This document shows, in pieces, positions 8,169 to 17,223 of a stretch of 64,000 nt of DNA; position 1 is the stretch's first letter; the number at the start of each line of letters is the position of its first letter. The notes below the pieces were generated by a model. It did not search any database. It was not told the DNA's origin and was given only the letters and a program-made list of their open reading frames with translations. Source of the DNA: Saccharopolyspora gloriosae (GTDB lineage Bacteria > Actinomycetota > Actinomycetes > Mycobacteriales > Pseudonocardiaceae); the NCBI RefSeq assembly GCF_014203325.1, contig NZ_JACHIV010000001.1, positions 3,349,501-3,413,500 on the forward strand, in the 5' to 3' direction. A program made the position numbers and the translations under genes.

Positions 8169-9059
8169 ATGAACGAGGCGCAGACCGAGCCGGTCGTGGT
8201 CGGCATCGACGGATCCGGGACCGCGCGACGAGCCGTCCGCTGGGCGGCGGGGGAAGCCGCGCGCCGGCGCACGCGCCTGCGGATCGTCTACGGCGACGTG
8301 TTCGCCGCACCCGCGATCCCCGGGCTGCGCAAGGCGCAGGCGCCGCCCGAAGTGGTCCGCGCCGACGTGGAGAAATCGCTGGCCGAGGCCGCCGAAGCCG
8401 CCCGGCGGGAAAGTCCGGAGCTCGCGGTGGAGACCGCCTCGCTGCCCGGAACCCCGTCGTCGGTGCTGATCGAGGAGTCGCGCCGAGCAGGACTGGTGGT
8501 GGTCGGGGACCGCGGGCTCGGCGGCTTCACCGGACTGCTCGCGGGCTCGGTCGCCGTGGCCGTCGCCGCGCACGGGCACGGCCCCACCGCCGTGGTGCGC
8601 GCGCGCAACGGGCACGAGCAGGAGGCGGCGCACGGGCCGGTGGTCGTGGGGCTCGACGGCTCCCGCAACGACGAGCGCCTGCTCGTGCAGGGGTTCGAGG
8701 CCGCAACCGGGTACGAGGCCCCGCTGCACGTCGTGCACGCCTGGAACCTGGTGGGCGTGGACGTGCGGCGGATGCGCGTGGGGCTGGCGGCCGACGAGAT
8801 CCAGGCGGGAGAGGAACGCCTGCTGTCCGAACTGCTGAGCGGCTGGGGCGAGCGGTATCCGGACGTCGAGGTGCACCACCACGTCACCCGCGGGTCGGCG
8901 GCGGCGGAACTGCTGCGCCACGCCGAGCAGGCCCGGCTCGTCGTCGTGGGGGCGCGCGGTCGCGGCGGATTCACCGGCATGCTGCTGGGCTCGACGAGCC
9001 AAGCGCTGATCCACCACGCGCCGTGCCCGATCCTCATCGTGCGCGCCGCGAACGGCTAG
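8169..9059 (+). CDS. Universal stress protein, tandem UspA domains
   Basis: This 296-aa protein has two UspA repeats. The first starts PVVVGIDGSGTARRAVRWA and ends VVVGDRGLGGFTGLLAGSVA. The second starts GPVVVGLDGSRNDERLL and ends VVVGARGRGGFTGMLLGST. Each has the G-x2-G-x9-G-(S/T) ATP-binding signature, so this is an ATP-binding Usp that may dimerise internally. Such proteins in actinobacteria are tied to hypoxia, dormancy or general stress. The start was chosen at MNEAQTEP, just ahead of the first domain; an earlier ATG adds 18 unlikely residues. Confidence 0.92.
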   Translation: MNEAQTEPVVVGIDGSGTARRAVRWAAGEAARRRTRLRIVYGDVFAAPAIPGLRKAQAPPEVVRADVEKSLAEAAEAARRESPELAVETASLPGTPSSVLIEESRRAGLVVVGDRGLGGFTGLLAGSVAVAVAAHGHGPTAVVRARNGHEQEAAHGPVVVGLDGSRNDERLLVQGFEAATGYEAPLHVVHAWNLVGVDVRRMRVGLAADEIQAGEERLLSELLSGWGERYPDVEVHHHVTRGSAAAELLRHAEQARLVVVGARGRGGFTGMLLGSTSQALIHHAPCPILIVRAANG

Positions 9060-9121
9060 CGCCGATCAGCTGGTCGCGGCGGCACGCGTTCTTGCGATGC
9101 GGGAGTCGGAACACGACCGGC

Positions 9122-9163
9122 CGGAGGTGGGACGCGACCGGGCGGAGGTGGGACGCGACCGGG
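9122..9163. repeat. 21-bp tandem repeat, two full copies
   Basis: The unit at 9122-9142 (CGGAGGTGGGACGCGACCGG plus one base) is repeated exactly at 9143-9163, with a degenerate third copy upstream. It lies in the 123-bp gap between the convergent stress-protein and amidase genes. No function is evident; it may vary in copy number. Confidence 0.85.
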
Positions 9164-9182
9164 CGGCTCAGGTCGCCGCGCC

Positions 9183-10490
9183 TCACGCGAAGGTCGACAG
9201 CTCCTCCACCGCGAGCGCCGCGCGCAGCGCGAGGTGGTCGTGCCAGCGCGCGGCGGTCAGCTGGATCCCGACGGGCATGCCCGAATCCGGGTGGCGACCG
9301 CAGGGAACGCTGATCGACGGCCCGCCGTACATCGACCAGACGTAGGTGAACCGGGCGATGCTCCTGGTGGAATCCGCGAGGTCGACCGCGTCGCGCCGCG
9401 GCACGTCCACCGGGATCGTCGGCGTCGCGATCACGTCGACCTCGGCGAACACGTCGTCCACCCGCCGCTGGAACGCGCCGCGCCACCGCCGGGCCTCCTG
9501 AGCGCGGTGAGGCGGGACGTCGTGACCGAGCCGGATCCGGCGCAGCACATCGGGATCTAGGGTTTCCGGGCGCAGCCGCACGCGTTCTTCGTGCACTTCG
9601 GCCGCCTCCGGGTACATCATGTCGAGCATCTGCCGCTGCGCGATCTCCGCGTCCGGGACCTCGATCCGCCGCGGTGCGCCCCACACCTCGCGCAGCGCGT
9701 CCAGCGCGGACCGCAGCACGCGCGCCACTCCCGGTTCGACGTCGTCGAAGAAGGCGTTCGCGGGCACGCCGACGCGCAGGTCGCCCGCTGCGCCAACGAA
9801 CGCGGACTCCACGGGGATGCGCTCGGCGTCGACCGACGTCGGGTCCGCCGGATCCCACTCGTCCAGCGCGGCGAGCACCGCCGCCGCGGTGCGCACGTCC
9901 ACCGCCATCGGGGACACGGCGTCGAACGACGGGCTCACCGGGAACACGCCCAAGTTCGAGACCCGGCCCAGGGTCGGGCGGACGCCGACGATGCCGTTCA
10001 CCGCGGCCGGGACGCGCCCCGAACCCCCGGTGTCGGTGCCCAGCGAGGCGGCGCACATCCCGGCCGCCACCGCGACGGCGGAACCGCTGCTGGAACCGCC
10101 CGAGATCCGCGCGTGGTCCCACGCGTTGCGGCAATCGCCGAAGGTGTCGTTGCGGCCGACGACGCCCATCGCGAACTCGGCCATGTTGTTCTTCGCCAGG
10201 ACGACCGCGCCCGCCTCCCGCAGCAGGCGGGTCGCGGTCGCGTCGGCCGCTGCCGGAGTGCTGCTGTGATGGGCCGAACCCGCCGTGCTGACCACCCCGG
10301 CGACGTCGATGTTGTCCTTGACGGTCACCGGCAGCCCGTGCAGCGCACCGTCCGGGCCGGACGCCGCGTCGAGCCGATCCGCGTCGCGCAGCGCCTGCTC
10401 GTCGAGCGTGGTGATCAGCGCGTGCAGCGCGGAATCCTTCGTGGCGGCCAGTTCCAGCCGCGCCTCGACGAGGTCTCGGATCGACGTCAC
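9183..10490 (-). CDS. Amidase signature family enzyme
   Basis: The protein has 435 aa from a GTG start preceded by GGAGAG. The Ser-cis-Ser-Lys amidase core is visible: HGLPVTVKDNIDVAG (catalytic Lys), ISGGSSSGSAVAVAAG (cis-Ser region) and SLGTDTGGSGRVPAA (nucleophile Ser). The usual residue before the terminal GGSxR motif is kept. It follows hyuA-hyuB on the same strand with 146 bp between, interrupted by a 15-bp inverted repeat. In hydantoin or carbamoyl-amide breakdown an amidase could open or trim the product of the ATP-dependent hydantoinase, a role inferred from context. GatA and indoleacetamide hydrolase are alternatives within the same family. Confidence 0.88.
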   Translation of the reverse strand: MTSIRDLVEARLELAATKDSALHALITTLDEQALRDADRLDAASGPDGALHGLPVTVKDNIDVAGVVSTAGSAHHSSTPAAADATATRLLREAGAVVLAKNNMAEFAMGVVGRNDTFGDCRNAWDHARISGGSSSGSAVAVAAGMCAASLGTDTGGSGRVPAAVNGIVGVRPTLGRVSNLGVFPVSPSFDAVSPMAVDVRTAAAVLAALDEWDPADPTSVDAERIPVESAFVGAAGDLRVGVPANAFFDDVEPGVARVLRSALDALREVWGAPRRIEVPDAEIAQRQMLDMMYPEAAEVHEERVRLRPETLDPDVLRRIRLGHDVPPHRAQEARRWRGAFQRRVDDVFAEVDVIATPTIPVDVPRRDAVDLADSTRSIARFTYVWSMYGGPSISVPCGRHPDSGMPVGIQLTAARWHDHLALRAALAVEELSTFA

Positions 10491-10588
10491 TGAGCTCTCC
10501 TCACGATGACGCCGGTGGGCGGAGGCGCGTCCACCGGCTGGTCCTCCCCCGGCGCGGACGTGCCGGGGGTGGTGCTCCGCGCGCAGCG

Positions 10589-10632
10589 GCCGCTCACCGG
10601 CGGAAACCACCGCGGTCCCGCCGGTGAGCGGC
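10589..10632 (-). terminator. 15-bp inverted repeat between hyuB and amidase
   Basis: GCCGCTCACCGGCGG (10589-10603) is perfectly complementary to CCGCCGGTGAGCGGC (10618-10632), with a 14-nt loop, starting four bases after the hyuB stop. It can terminate or attenuate the operon before the amidase, or protect the hyuAB mRNA 3' end. Confidence 0.65.
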
Positions 10633-10636
10633 GCGC

Positions 10637-12442
10637 TCAGCGCGCGGAGCGCAGTCGAGCCGTCGCCGCCTCGTCCACCGCCGAGGCGGCCAGGTCGATC
10701 TCCACCCCGTAGTGGGTCCGCGCGTCGTCGACCGAGACGAAGTCGTCCAGGACGTCCTCCAGCACGGTCGCGGCGTCGCGCTCGAACGGATCGCCGTACC
10801 CGCCGCCGGAGGGCAGTTTGATCTCCAGCGTGTCGCCCGCGGCGCACTTCTCCTGCGTGACCTTCGAGTGCAAGGGCTCTTCGCGGTCGGTGCCCGCGTT
10901 GCGGGTGAACGATCCGGCGCGGCCCGCGTGGCCGCCTTCGAGGCCCTTGGGCGGGTCGTTGCGGTTGTCGGCCTCCGACCCGATGAACGTGTCGGTGAGC
11001 ATCTTCCACTTGCGCACGCTGCCGATCCCGCCGCGGTAGCGCCCCGGCGCCGGTGGCTCGTCGCGCAGCTCGTAGCGCTCGGCGATCATCGCGTGGTTGA
11101 GCTCCAGCTCCTCGATCGGGTTGTTGCGGGTGTTGGCCATCAGCGAGTCGACGCAGTCCATGCCGTCCTTGCCGTTGCGCCCGCCGTAGGAGCCCTCGTT
11201 GATCTCGATGTAGACCCAGTACGACTGGCCGTCCTCGGCCAGCCCCGAGTAGGCGATGGCGCACAGCGCCGCCGACGAACCCGCGACCGCCCGGTCCGGC
11301 AGGACGTCGGACAGCGCCAGGTTGATCGAGTCGAAGATCCGGTTGATCTGGGAGAACCGCGCGAAGCACGACGCCGGGAAGTCCGGGTTGAACAGCGTTC
11401 CCTCCGGCGCGTACGCCTTCGCCGGACGGAAGCAGCCGTCGTTCTGCGGGACGAACTCCTCCGTCAGCGCCTCGTCGAGCAGCAGCGTGCGCACCGCGGA
11501 GGCCACGGTCGGCAGCACCGAGCCCTCGAACGGCACGTTGAACGCGGTCGGCACCTGCCCGTGGGAGCCGGTGAGATCGACCACGACGTCGTCGTCCTCG
11601 ACCTTCACCCGCACCGAGACCTTCAGCGGTACGTCCCGGTTCTTGCCGTCGTCGTCCAAGTAGGACTCCGGGGCCACGTACTCGCCGTCCGGGATCTCCC
11701 GGATCTTGCGGCGCAGCATGTCCTCCGAGTAGTCCATCCACTTGTCCGCGGCCGACATCACGACGTCGAGCCCGTAGCGGTCGAGCAGTTCGAGGAACCG
11801 CTTCTCCCCCAGCCGGGAACAGGCGATGAGCGCTTCCAGGTCGCCCGCGTTCTGCTCGGGAGTGCGCACGTTGTCCAGGATGTGCTGGATCAGCGCCTCG
11901 TTGCGCACGCCCGCGTCGTAGATCTTCATCGAGTCCATCAGCTTGCCCTCGGCCCAGACGTCCACGACGTCCATGCACAGGCCGGGGAAGTTCCCGCCGA
12001 TGTCGGAGACGTGACCGGTGCAGCCCGCGAAGCCGATGTGCACGCCGCCGAAGAAGATCGGGATCATGATCCCGTAGTCGGGCGAGTGCGCCGCCCCGTG
12101 GTACGGGTGGTTGTGCAGGATGACGTCACCGGGCCGGTAGGTGCCCGCGAGCTTGCGGTCGATGCCGCGGATGTAGGCCGGGATCGATCCGCAGTGCATC
12201 GGCGTGGAATCCGACTCGCACAGCTCCCGGCCGTTCGCGTCGAAGATGCCCGCGCCCAGGTCTTCCGATTCCCGGATCAGGCTGGAGTACGCCATCCGGT
12301 AGAGGATCTGCGCCATCTCCTTGGCGATGCTGTTGAGCGCACCGCCGATCACCCGCAGGGTGATCGGGTCGACGTCGACGGTGGTGAAGTTGCGGGGTGC
12401 GACTCCGGCGAGCGACACGCCGGCGGGGTCGAGCGCGGTCAC
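10637..12442 (-). CDS. hyuB: Hydantoinase B / oxoprolinase-type subunit
   Basis: This is a 601-aa protein. DPITLRVIGGALNSIAKEM at the N-terminus, RESEDLGAGIFDANGREL, LHNHPYHGAAHSPDYGIMIP and the Gly-rich end KLPSGGGYGDPFERD are standard HyuB features. With HyuA it forms an ATP-dependent N-methylhydantoinase/5-oxoprolinase-type complex that opens cyclic amides, or in relatives carboxylates ketones. The GTG start overlaps the hyuA stop as GTGA, which implies translational coupling and equal stoichiometry. The exact substrate cannot be told from sequence; the downstream amidase favours a cyclic imide or hydantoin. Confidence 0.92.
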   Translation of the reverse strand: MTALDPAGVSLAGVAPRNFTTVDVDPITLRVIGGALNSIAKEMAQILYRMAYSSLIRESEDLGAGIFDANGRELCESDSTPMHCGSIPAYIRGIDRKLAGTYRPGDVILHNHPYHGAAHSPDYGIMIPIFFGGVHIGFAGCTGHVSDIGGNFPGLCMDVVDVWAEGKLMDSMKIYDAGVRNEALIQHILDNVRTPEQNAGDLEALIACSRLGEKRFLELLDRYGLDVVMSAADKWMDYSEDMLRRKIREIPDGEYVAPESYLDDDGKNRDVPLKVSVRVKVEDDDVVVDLTGSHGQVPTAFNVPFEGSVLPTVASAVRTLLLDEALTEEFVPQNDGCFRPAKAYAPEGTLFNPDFPASCFARFSQINRIFDSINLALSDVLPDRAVAGSSAALCAIAYSGLAEDGQSYWVYIEINEGSYGGRNGKDGMDCVDSLMANTRNNPIEELELNHAMIAERYELRDEPPAPGRYRGGIGSVRKWKMLTDTFIGSEADNRNDPPKGLEGGHAGRAGSFTRNAGTDREEPLHSKVTQEKCAAGDTLEIKLPSGGGYGDPFERDAATVLEDVLDDFVSVDDARTHYGVEIDLAASAVDEAATARLRSAR

Positions 12443-14535
12443 CGCTGGCCTCCTTCGGTGCTGACGGCGGTTTCGATGATGATGTGACCCACCCGGTCGA
12501 TCGTGGCCGTCTGCTGCGGGCCGACGATGGTCGTGGAGTCGAACTGCTCGACGATCGCCGGTCCGGCGAAGACGTTGCCCGCCTTGAGCAGCGCGCGGTC
12601 GTAGACGGGGGTGTCGAAGGTCTTCGGCTGGTTGTCGGCGGTCCAGAACAGCGCCTCGGTGCTGCCCTTCACCGCGGCCGACGCGTCCGGACCGCCCGCC
12701 TCGACGTCGGCGAGCGGCACGTGGCCGACCTTGCCGACCGCCGCGACCCGCACGTTGACCAGGTGCACCGGCTTGTCGTCGAAGCGCTGCGAGTAGGTCC
12801 GCTCGTGCACCTCGTGGAACGCCTCGGCCGTGCGGGCCACCCATTCGGCGTCGATCTCGCCCGGCGGGGCGGGCACGCGCAGTTCGTAGCCCTGCCCGAT
12901 GTAGCGGCAGTCCAGGCTGCGCTCCAGCACGATCTCCGAGGGGTCGAGTCCGTCCCCGGCGAGCTGCTCCACCGCCTGGGTGCTGAGCCGGTCGAACTCC
13001 GCCGCGATCCGGTCCAGGTCCGGGTCGGTCGACGACGTCCACACCGTCGCGGGCGTCTCCACCCGGATGTCGGTGCTGAGCAGGCCCATCGCAGAGGCGA
13101 TGCCCGGGTGGTGCGGCACGATCACGCGCGGCACCCGCAGCTGCTCGGCGATGTGCCAGGCGTAGAGCGGCCCCGCCCCGCCCTCGGCGACCAGTGAGAA
13201 GTCCCGCGGGTCGTAGCCCTTGCGCACCGAGTGCAGGCTGATCGCCTCGGTCATGGCGTGCGCCAGGATCTGGAAGATCCCGATCGCGGCCTGCTCGACG
13301 GAGGTGTCGAGCTTGCGCGCGATGTGCTCGTCGATCGCCTTGGTCGCCAGCTGCGGGTCCACGAACATCGAGCCGGACAGGAAGCTGTCGGCGCGCAGCC
13401 AGCCCATCGCCACCATCGCGTCGGTGCTGGTGGGTTCGGTGCCGCCCCGCGCGTAGCAGGCCGGTCCCGGTGTCGCGCCCGCGCTGCGCGGCCCGACGCG
13501 GAACATGCCGCCCGCGTCGACGAAAGCGATGGATCCGCCGCCCGCGCCGATCGTGTCGACCTCCGCCATCGGCACCATCGCGTGGTAGTCGCCGATGCGG
13601 GTGTCCAGCAGGTGCTTCATGCGCAGCTTGCCGTCGGGGGCCACGCCGATGTCGGCCGAGGTACCGCCGACGTCGAGGGTGATGACGCTCGGATGCCCGG
13701 ACGCGGCGCCGATCGCGCAGCCGCCGAGCAATCCGGCGACCACCCCGCTGGTGAGCAGCAGCACCGGGTTGTCCGCCGCGAGCCGCGAGGAGATCAGCCC
13801 GCCCGCCGAGGTCATCAGCCGGATGTCGCCGCGCACCCCGGCGTCGCGGGTCGTCTCGGCGAGGTTGTCGATGTAGCCGGACACCCGCGGGCCGACGAAC
13901 GCGTTGAGCGCGGTCGTGGAGAACCGCTCGTACTCCCGGTACTGGGGCGCGACCTCGCTGGAGAGCGAGACGAACATGCCGGGGCACTCCTGCTCGATGA
14001 TCCGCTTCACCGCCTGCTCGTGGACGGGATTGCGGTAGGAGTGCAGGAAGCACACCGCGATGGCCCGCACGCCGCTGCTCACGAGCTCCCGCACCTGCTC
14101 GCGGACCGCGTCGAGGTCGAGGGGCACCAGCACTTCGCCCGCGGCGTTGATCCGCTCCGGCACCACCCGGCGGTTGCGCCTGCGCACCAGCTGCCACTTC
14201 TGCCACGGCAGGTCCTGGTACGACGAGTAGTTCAGCGGACGCTTCTTGCGGGCGATGTGCAGGATGTCCCGGAAGCCCTCGGTGGTGATCAGGCCGATGT
14301 CGGAACCGTTGTGCTCGAGCACGATGTTGGTCGCGACCGTCGTCCCGTGCAGGAACTGGTCGAGGTCGCTCACCGAGATGCCGACCTCGTCGGCGAGCTG
14401 CTGCACCCCGTTCACCGTGGCCAGTGACGGATCCTGGGGCGTGGACGGGATCTTGTGCACGGACACCGATCCCTCTTCGTCCCAGTACATGAGGTCGGTG
14501 AAGGTGCCACCGACGTCCACTCCGATGCGCTTCAT
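12439..14535 (-). CDS. hyuA: Hydantoinase A / oxoprolinase-type subunit
   Basis: This is a 698-aa protein. The N-terminus IGVDVGGTFTDLMYWDEEG is the phosphate-binding loop of the actin-like ATPase fold in Hydant_A_N. LHGTTVATNIVLEHNG, ITLDVGGTSADIGV and IGAGGGSIAFVD complete the nucleotide and metal site. It is the ATP-hydrolysing partner of HyuB. The ATG at 14535 has an AGGAGA ribosome site; longer frames add only low-complexity residues. It is the first gene of the hyuA-hyuB(-amidase) operon, with 715 bp of regulatory DNA upstream. Confidence 0.93.
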   Translation of the reverse strand: MKRIGVDVGGTFTDLMYWDEEGSVSVHKIPSTPQDPSLATVNGVQQLADEVGISVSDLDQFLHGTTVATNIVLEHNGSDIGLITTEGFRDILHIARKKRPLNYSSYQDLPWQKWQLVRRRNRRVVPERINAAGEVLVPLDLDAVREQVRELVSSGVRAIAVCFLHSYRNPVHEQAVKRIIEQECPGMFVSLSSEVAPQYREYERFSTTALNAFVGPRVSGYIDNLAETTRDAGVRGDIRLMTSAGGLISSRLAADNPVLLLTSGVVAGLLGGCAIGAASGHPSVITLDVGGTSADIGVAPDGKLRMKHLLDTRIGDYHAMVPMAEVDTIGAGGGSIAFVDAGGMFRVGPRSAGATPGPACYARGGTEPTSTDAMVAMGWLRADSFLSGSMFVDPQLATKAIDEHIARKLDTSVEQAAIGIFQILAHAMTEAISLHSVRKGYDPRDFSLVAEGGAGPLYAWHIAEQLRVPRVIVPHHPGIASAMGLLSTDIRVETPATVWTSSTDPDLDRIAAEFDRLSTQAVEQLAGDGLDPSEIVLERSLDCRYIGQGYELRVPAPPGEIDAEWVARTAEAFHEVHERTYSQRFDDKPVHLVNVRVAAVGKVGHVPLADVEAGGPDASAAVKGSTEALFWTADNQPKTFDTPVYDRALLKAGNVFAGPAIVEQFDSTTIVGPQQTATIDRVGHIIIETAVSTEGGQR

Positions 14536-14995
14536 TGCGTGGTCTCTCCTAGCCGGGTGACGCTGTCGTGGGCCGTTTCCCACCGCCGCGCGCGGACTTC
14601 GCCGCTCGGGTGGCGCGTGGGGACGGGCCGAGATCTCAGCGGTGGGCGACTTGCCGGGGTGATCGCTGCGCGGCGGGGCCGCCGCCGTCGAGGCGCTGGT
14701 CGACGACCGCGCCGGAGGGGTCCCCCGTCCGAGGCCGCGCATCGCCGGTTCCCCTGCCGAGGAGGTGGCGGTGGTCGGAAGAATGCCGTGCGACGGCGGG
14801 GTCGCACGAACGCTCTGGCTGGCCACACTGCACGGCCACAGCGGCACCTCCTGTGAATCGGCGCCCCGAGCGGATCGAGCCGTGCCGCCGAACAGGGCCG
14901 GCCCCGACCTCCGGGTTGGCGTGAAGTATGCGGCGAACGGAGCAGCGAATCAATACGTCGGACATTTTTCGTCGGCGCGACCGGCGGAGTGCCCC

Positions 14996-15022
14996 GCGGC
15001 GTCGACGCGGCGTCGACGCCGC
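14996..15022. promoter_or_regulatory. Tandem GTCGAC-centred palindromes
   Basis: GCGGCGTCGACGC (14996-15008) abuts a perfect 16-bp palindrome GCGGCGTCGACGCCGC (15007-15022). The repeated GCGGCGTCGACGC unit resembles a double regulator site. Confidence 0.35.
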
Positions 15023-15052
15023 GATCCGATCAGCCCAGCGCCCGTGGACCGA

Positions 15053-15066
15053 ACGGTCGCGACCGT
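15053..15066. promoter_or_regulatory. 14-bp palindrome
   Basis: ACGGTCGCGACCGT is a perfect palindrome. The half ACGGTCGCGA recurs some 35 bp to the right. It may be an operator for hyuA, whose start lies about 520 bp away. Confidence 0.35.
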
Positions 15067-15250
15067 CGATCATTTCGAATCAGCCCGGAAACGGTCGCGA
15101 GCCCCATCAGTCGATCTTGCCGAGCTTGACCGGCCACCGACGAGGAGAATCCTTCGCCACAGACCCGAGGCGCCTGGGCGCGAACTTCGACTGAGGGCCA
15201 TCCGCGCGACGGCGACCGATCCTTCAATTGTCTGATGTTTAGTGCGCGGT

Positions 15251-16009
15251 TCAGCTGCGCGCGTCGTCCAGGTGCGCGCGGGCGACCTGCTCCAGGTGTT
15301 CCAGATCCGAGGACACGCTGGCGAAGGTGAACCCCTCGGCCAGCCGCCGCGCCGCCGTGGCGCCGTCGGGCGTGTGGATGCCGACGGCGATCCCGGCCGC
15401 GTCGGCCGCGGCTCGGACCCTGGCCAGCGCCGCGTCGAACTCGGCGGCGACCGCCGGATCGTCCGGGCGTGCCGCGCCCACCGCCAGCGCCATGTCCGCC
15501 GGGCCGATGTAAACCCCGTCCAGACCGGGCGTTGCGCAGATCGACTCGACGTTCGCCAGCCCCAGCGGCGTCTCGATCATCGCGAGCACGACGACGCTCG
15601 CGTCGGCCTCCGCGGGGTCGGGGCCGATGCGCAGGCTCGACCGCATCGGCCCGTACGAGCGGATCCCGCCCGGCGGGTAGCGGGTCGCCGCGACCGCGGC
15701 GGCGGCCTGCTCGGCGTCGTCCACCAGCGGGACGATGATGCCGCGCGCGCCCGCGTCGAGCGCTCGGCAGATCGCGGCCCGGTCGTGCGAAGGGACTCGC
15801 ACGACACCGGCGGCACCGGCCGCGGCGTCGATCGCGATGAGGCCGTTGAGCACGCCCTGGTAGCCGAGCAGCCCGTGCTGCCCGTCCAGGCACACGTAGT
15901 CGTAGCCCGCCCTGGCGAGGCGCTCGGTGGCGGGCGGGGCGTCGAGCATCACCCAGTACCCGAGCACGGTTTCCCTGCTGCGGATCTTGCGCACGAAATC
16001 GGCGGTCAT
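15251..16009 (-). CDS. HpcH/HpaI-family class II aldolase
   Basis: This is a 252-aa protein. LGYWVMLDAPPATERLARAG, YDYVCLDGQHGLLGYQGVL, GARGIIVPLVDDAEQA and AMIETPLGLANVESICATPGLDGVYIGPADMALA match the HpaI TIM barrel: metal ligands Glu and Asp in the IET and GPADMAL motifs, and the conserved His in DGQHG. Family members cleave 2-keto-3-deoxy acids to pyruvate plus an aldehyde (4-hydroxy-2-oxoheptanedioate, 2-keto-3-deoxy-rhamnonate, 5-keto-4-deoxy-glucarate). The start is the ATG at 16009 with GAGGGG upstream. It is followed by a LysR gene and a ketoglutarate-semialdehyde dehydrogenase, which favours a sugar-acid substrate (inference). Confidence 0.9.
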   Translation of the reverse strand: MTADFVRKIRSRETVLGYWVMLDAPPATERLARAGYDYVCLDGQHGLLGYQGVLNGLIAIDAAAGAAGVVRVPSHDRAAICRALDAGARGIIVPLVDDAEQAAAAVAATRYPPGGIRSYGPMRSSLRIGPDPAEADASVVVLAMIETPLGLANVESICATPGLDGVYIGPADMALAVGAARPDDPAVAAEFDAALARVRAAADAAGIAVGIHTPDGATAARRLAEGFTFASVSSDLEHLEQVARAHLDDARS

Positions 16010-16172
16010 GCGACCCCTCCCCGTCGGCGTTCCCGCACTGGCCGATCGATTGAAGCACCCGGTGCGCCGCCCAGGACTGCTCCGATCTGGTTCCACGAAG
16101 CCGATTTCCACCAGAAGGAGTACTTCAGTCCACTGTGGACATCAAGGGCCCGCGCCGCGCCCGGCGTTCGGC

Positions 16173-17048
16173 TCACAGCAGCGCCAGCAGCGCGCCCAGC
16201 GCCGGGTTGTCGTTGGCCCCGCGCCACGCCAGGTGCAGCTCCACCGGCTCCGGATCCGGCAGCTCCACGGGGCGCAGCACCACCCCGTCGAACCGCAGCA
16301 ACGTCGCCGTCGACGGCACCAGGGCGATGCCGAGCCCGGCCCGCACCAGCGCGAGCACCGTGTGCACCTGGCTGACGTGCTGGGTGTAGTGCGGCGAGAC
16401 GTGGGCTTCGCGGAACACGCTCACCAGCAGCTCGTGGAAGTAGCGCGCCTCCGTCGGCGAGTACATGACGACGTCCGCCGCGTCGAAATCGGCCGGGCCC
16501 AGCGGTTCCTCCGCCTCGGCCAGCGGGTGACCGGCGGGCAGCGCGGCCAGCAGCGGTTCCGCGAGCAGGCGGCGCGACTCCAGCTCCGGGCGCGTGATCG
16601 GCGGCCGGACCAGGCCCAGGTCCAGCGCGCCGGAGGAGAGCATGTCGAGCTGTTCCCGGGTCACCAGCTCCCGCAGCACCACGTCCACGTGCGGCAACCG
16701 CTCCCGCGCGGTCTCCAGCACGCCGCCGAGCATCCCGTACGCCGAGGTCGCCGTGAACCCGACGCGCACCACCCCGGCCTCACCACCGGGCACCCGCCGC
16801 ACCGCCAGCGTCGCGTTCTCCGCCTCGTGCAACAACCTGCGGGCATCGCGCAGGAACGCCTGCCCCGCCGGCGTGAGGCGCACCGCGCGGCCGCTGCGGT
16901 CGAACAGCCGCACCTGCAGGTCCCGCTCCAGCAGCTGGATCTGGCGGCTCAGCGGTGGTTGGGTCATGCGCAACCGCGCGGCGGCGCGGCCGTAGTGCAA
17001 TTCCTCGGCGACCGCGACGAACCCGGCGAGCTGGTTGAGCGTGAACAT
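16173..17048 (-). CDS. LysR-family transcriptional regulator
   Basis: This is a 291-aa protein. The HTH is MFTLNQLAGFVAVAEELHYG, then AAARLRMTQPPLSRQIQLLE, with the recognition helix around TQPPLSRQI. A typical LysR substrate-binding domain follows. It is divergent from the aldehyde dehydrogenase (175 bp between starts) and on the same strand as the HpaI aldolase downstream, so it probably controls both. In LysR fashion it would bind the shared intergenic region and respond to a pathway intermediate; the residues do not reveal which. Confidence 0.92.
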   Translation of the reverse strand: MFTLNQLAGFVAVAEELHYGRAAARLRMTQPPLSRQIQLLERDLQVRLFDRSGRAVRLTPAGQAFLRDARRLLHEAENATLAVRRVPGGEAGVVRVGFTATSAYGMLGGVLETARERLPHVDVVLRELVTREQLDMLSSGALDLGLVRPPITRPELESRRLLAEPLLAALPAGHPLAEAEEPLGPADFDAADVVMYSPTEARYFHELLVSVFREAHVSPHYTQHVSQVHTVLALVRAGLGIALVPSTATLLRFDGVVLRPVELPDPEPVELHLAWRGANDNPALGALLALL

Positions 17049-17223
17049 GCGGTACCCGCCTCCTGGTGCGCGATGCGCTTCCCGCATCGGTCGATGCTCG
17101 ATTGGAGTTGGACACGCATCGATCGCGGATCCTAATGTCCTGACTGGCGAGTTGTGCCCGCCGCCGGTCGCCGGTGCGCCCGCAGCCGCCGCCGAACCGC
17201 CCGGACCAAGGAGGATTCACCGC

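Larger units (their letters stand above)
14536..15250. other. Long regulatory region upstream of hyuA
   Basis: These 715 bases contain no supportable gene; the frames present are Arg/Pro-rich and mutually overlapping. The region holds a run of palindromes between 14996 and 15066. An AT-richer patch just after the aldolase stop (15224-15240) contains CAATTGTCTGATG, which resembles a GntR/FadR half-operator. It probably carries the hyuA promoter and its regulation. Confidence 0.55.
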
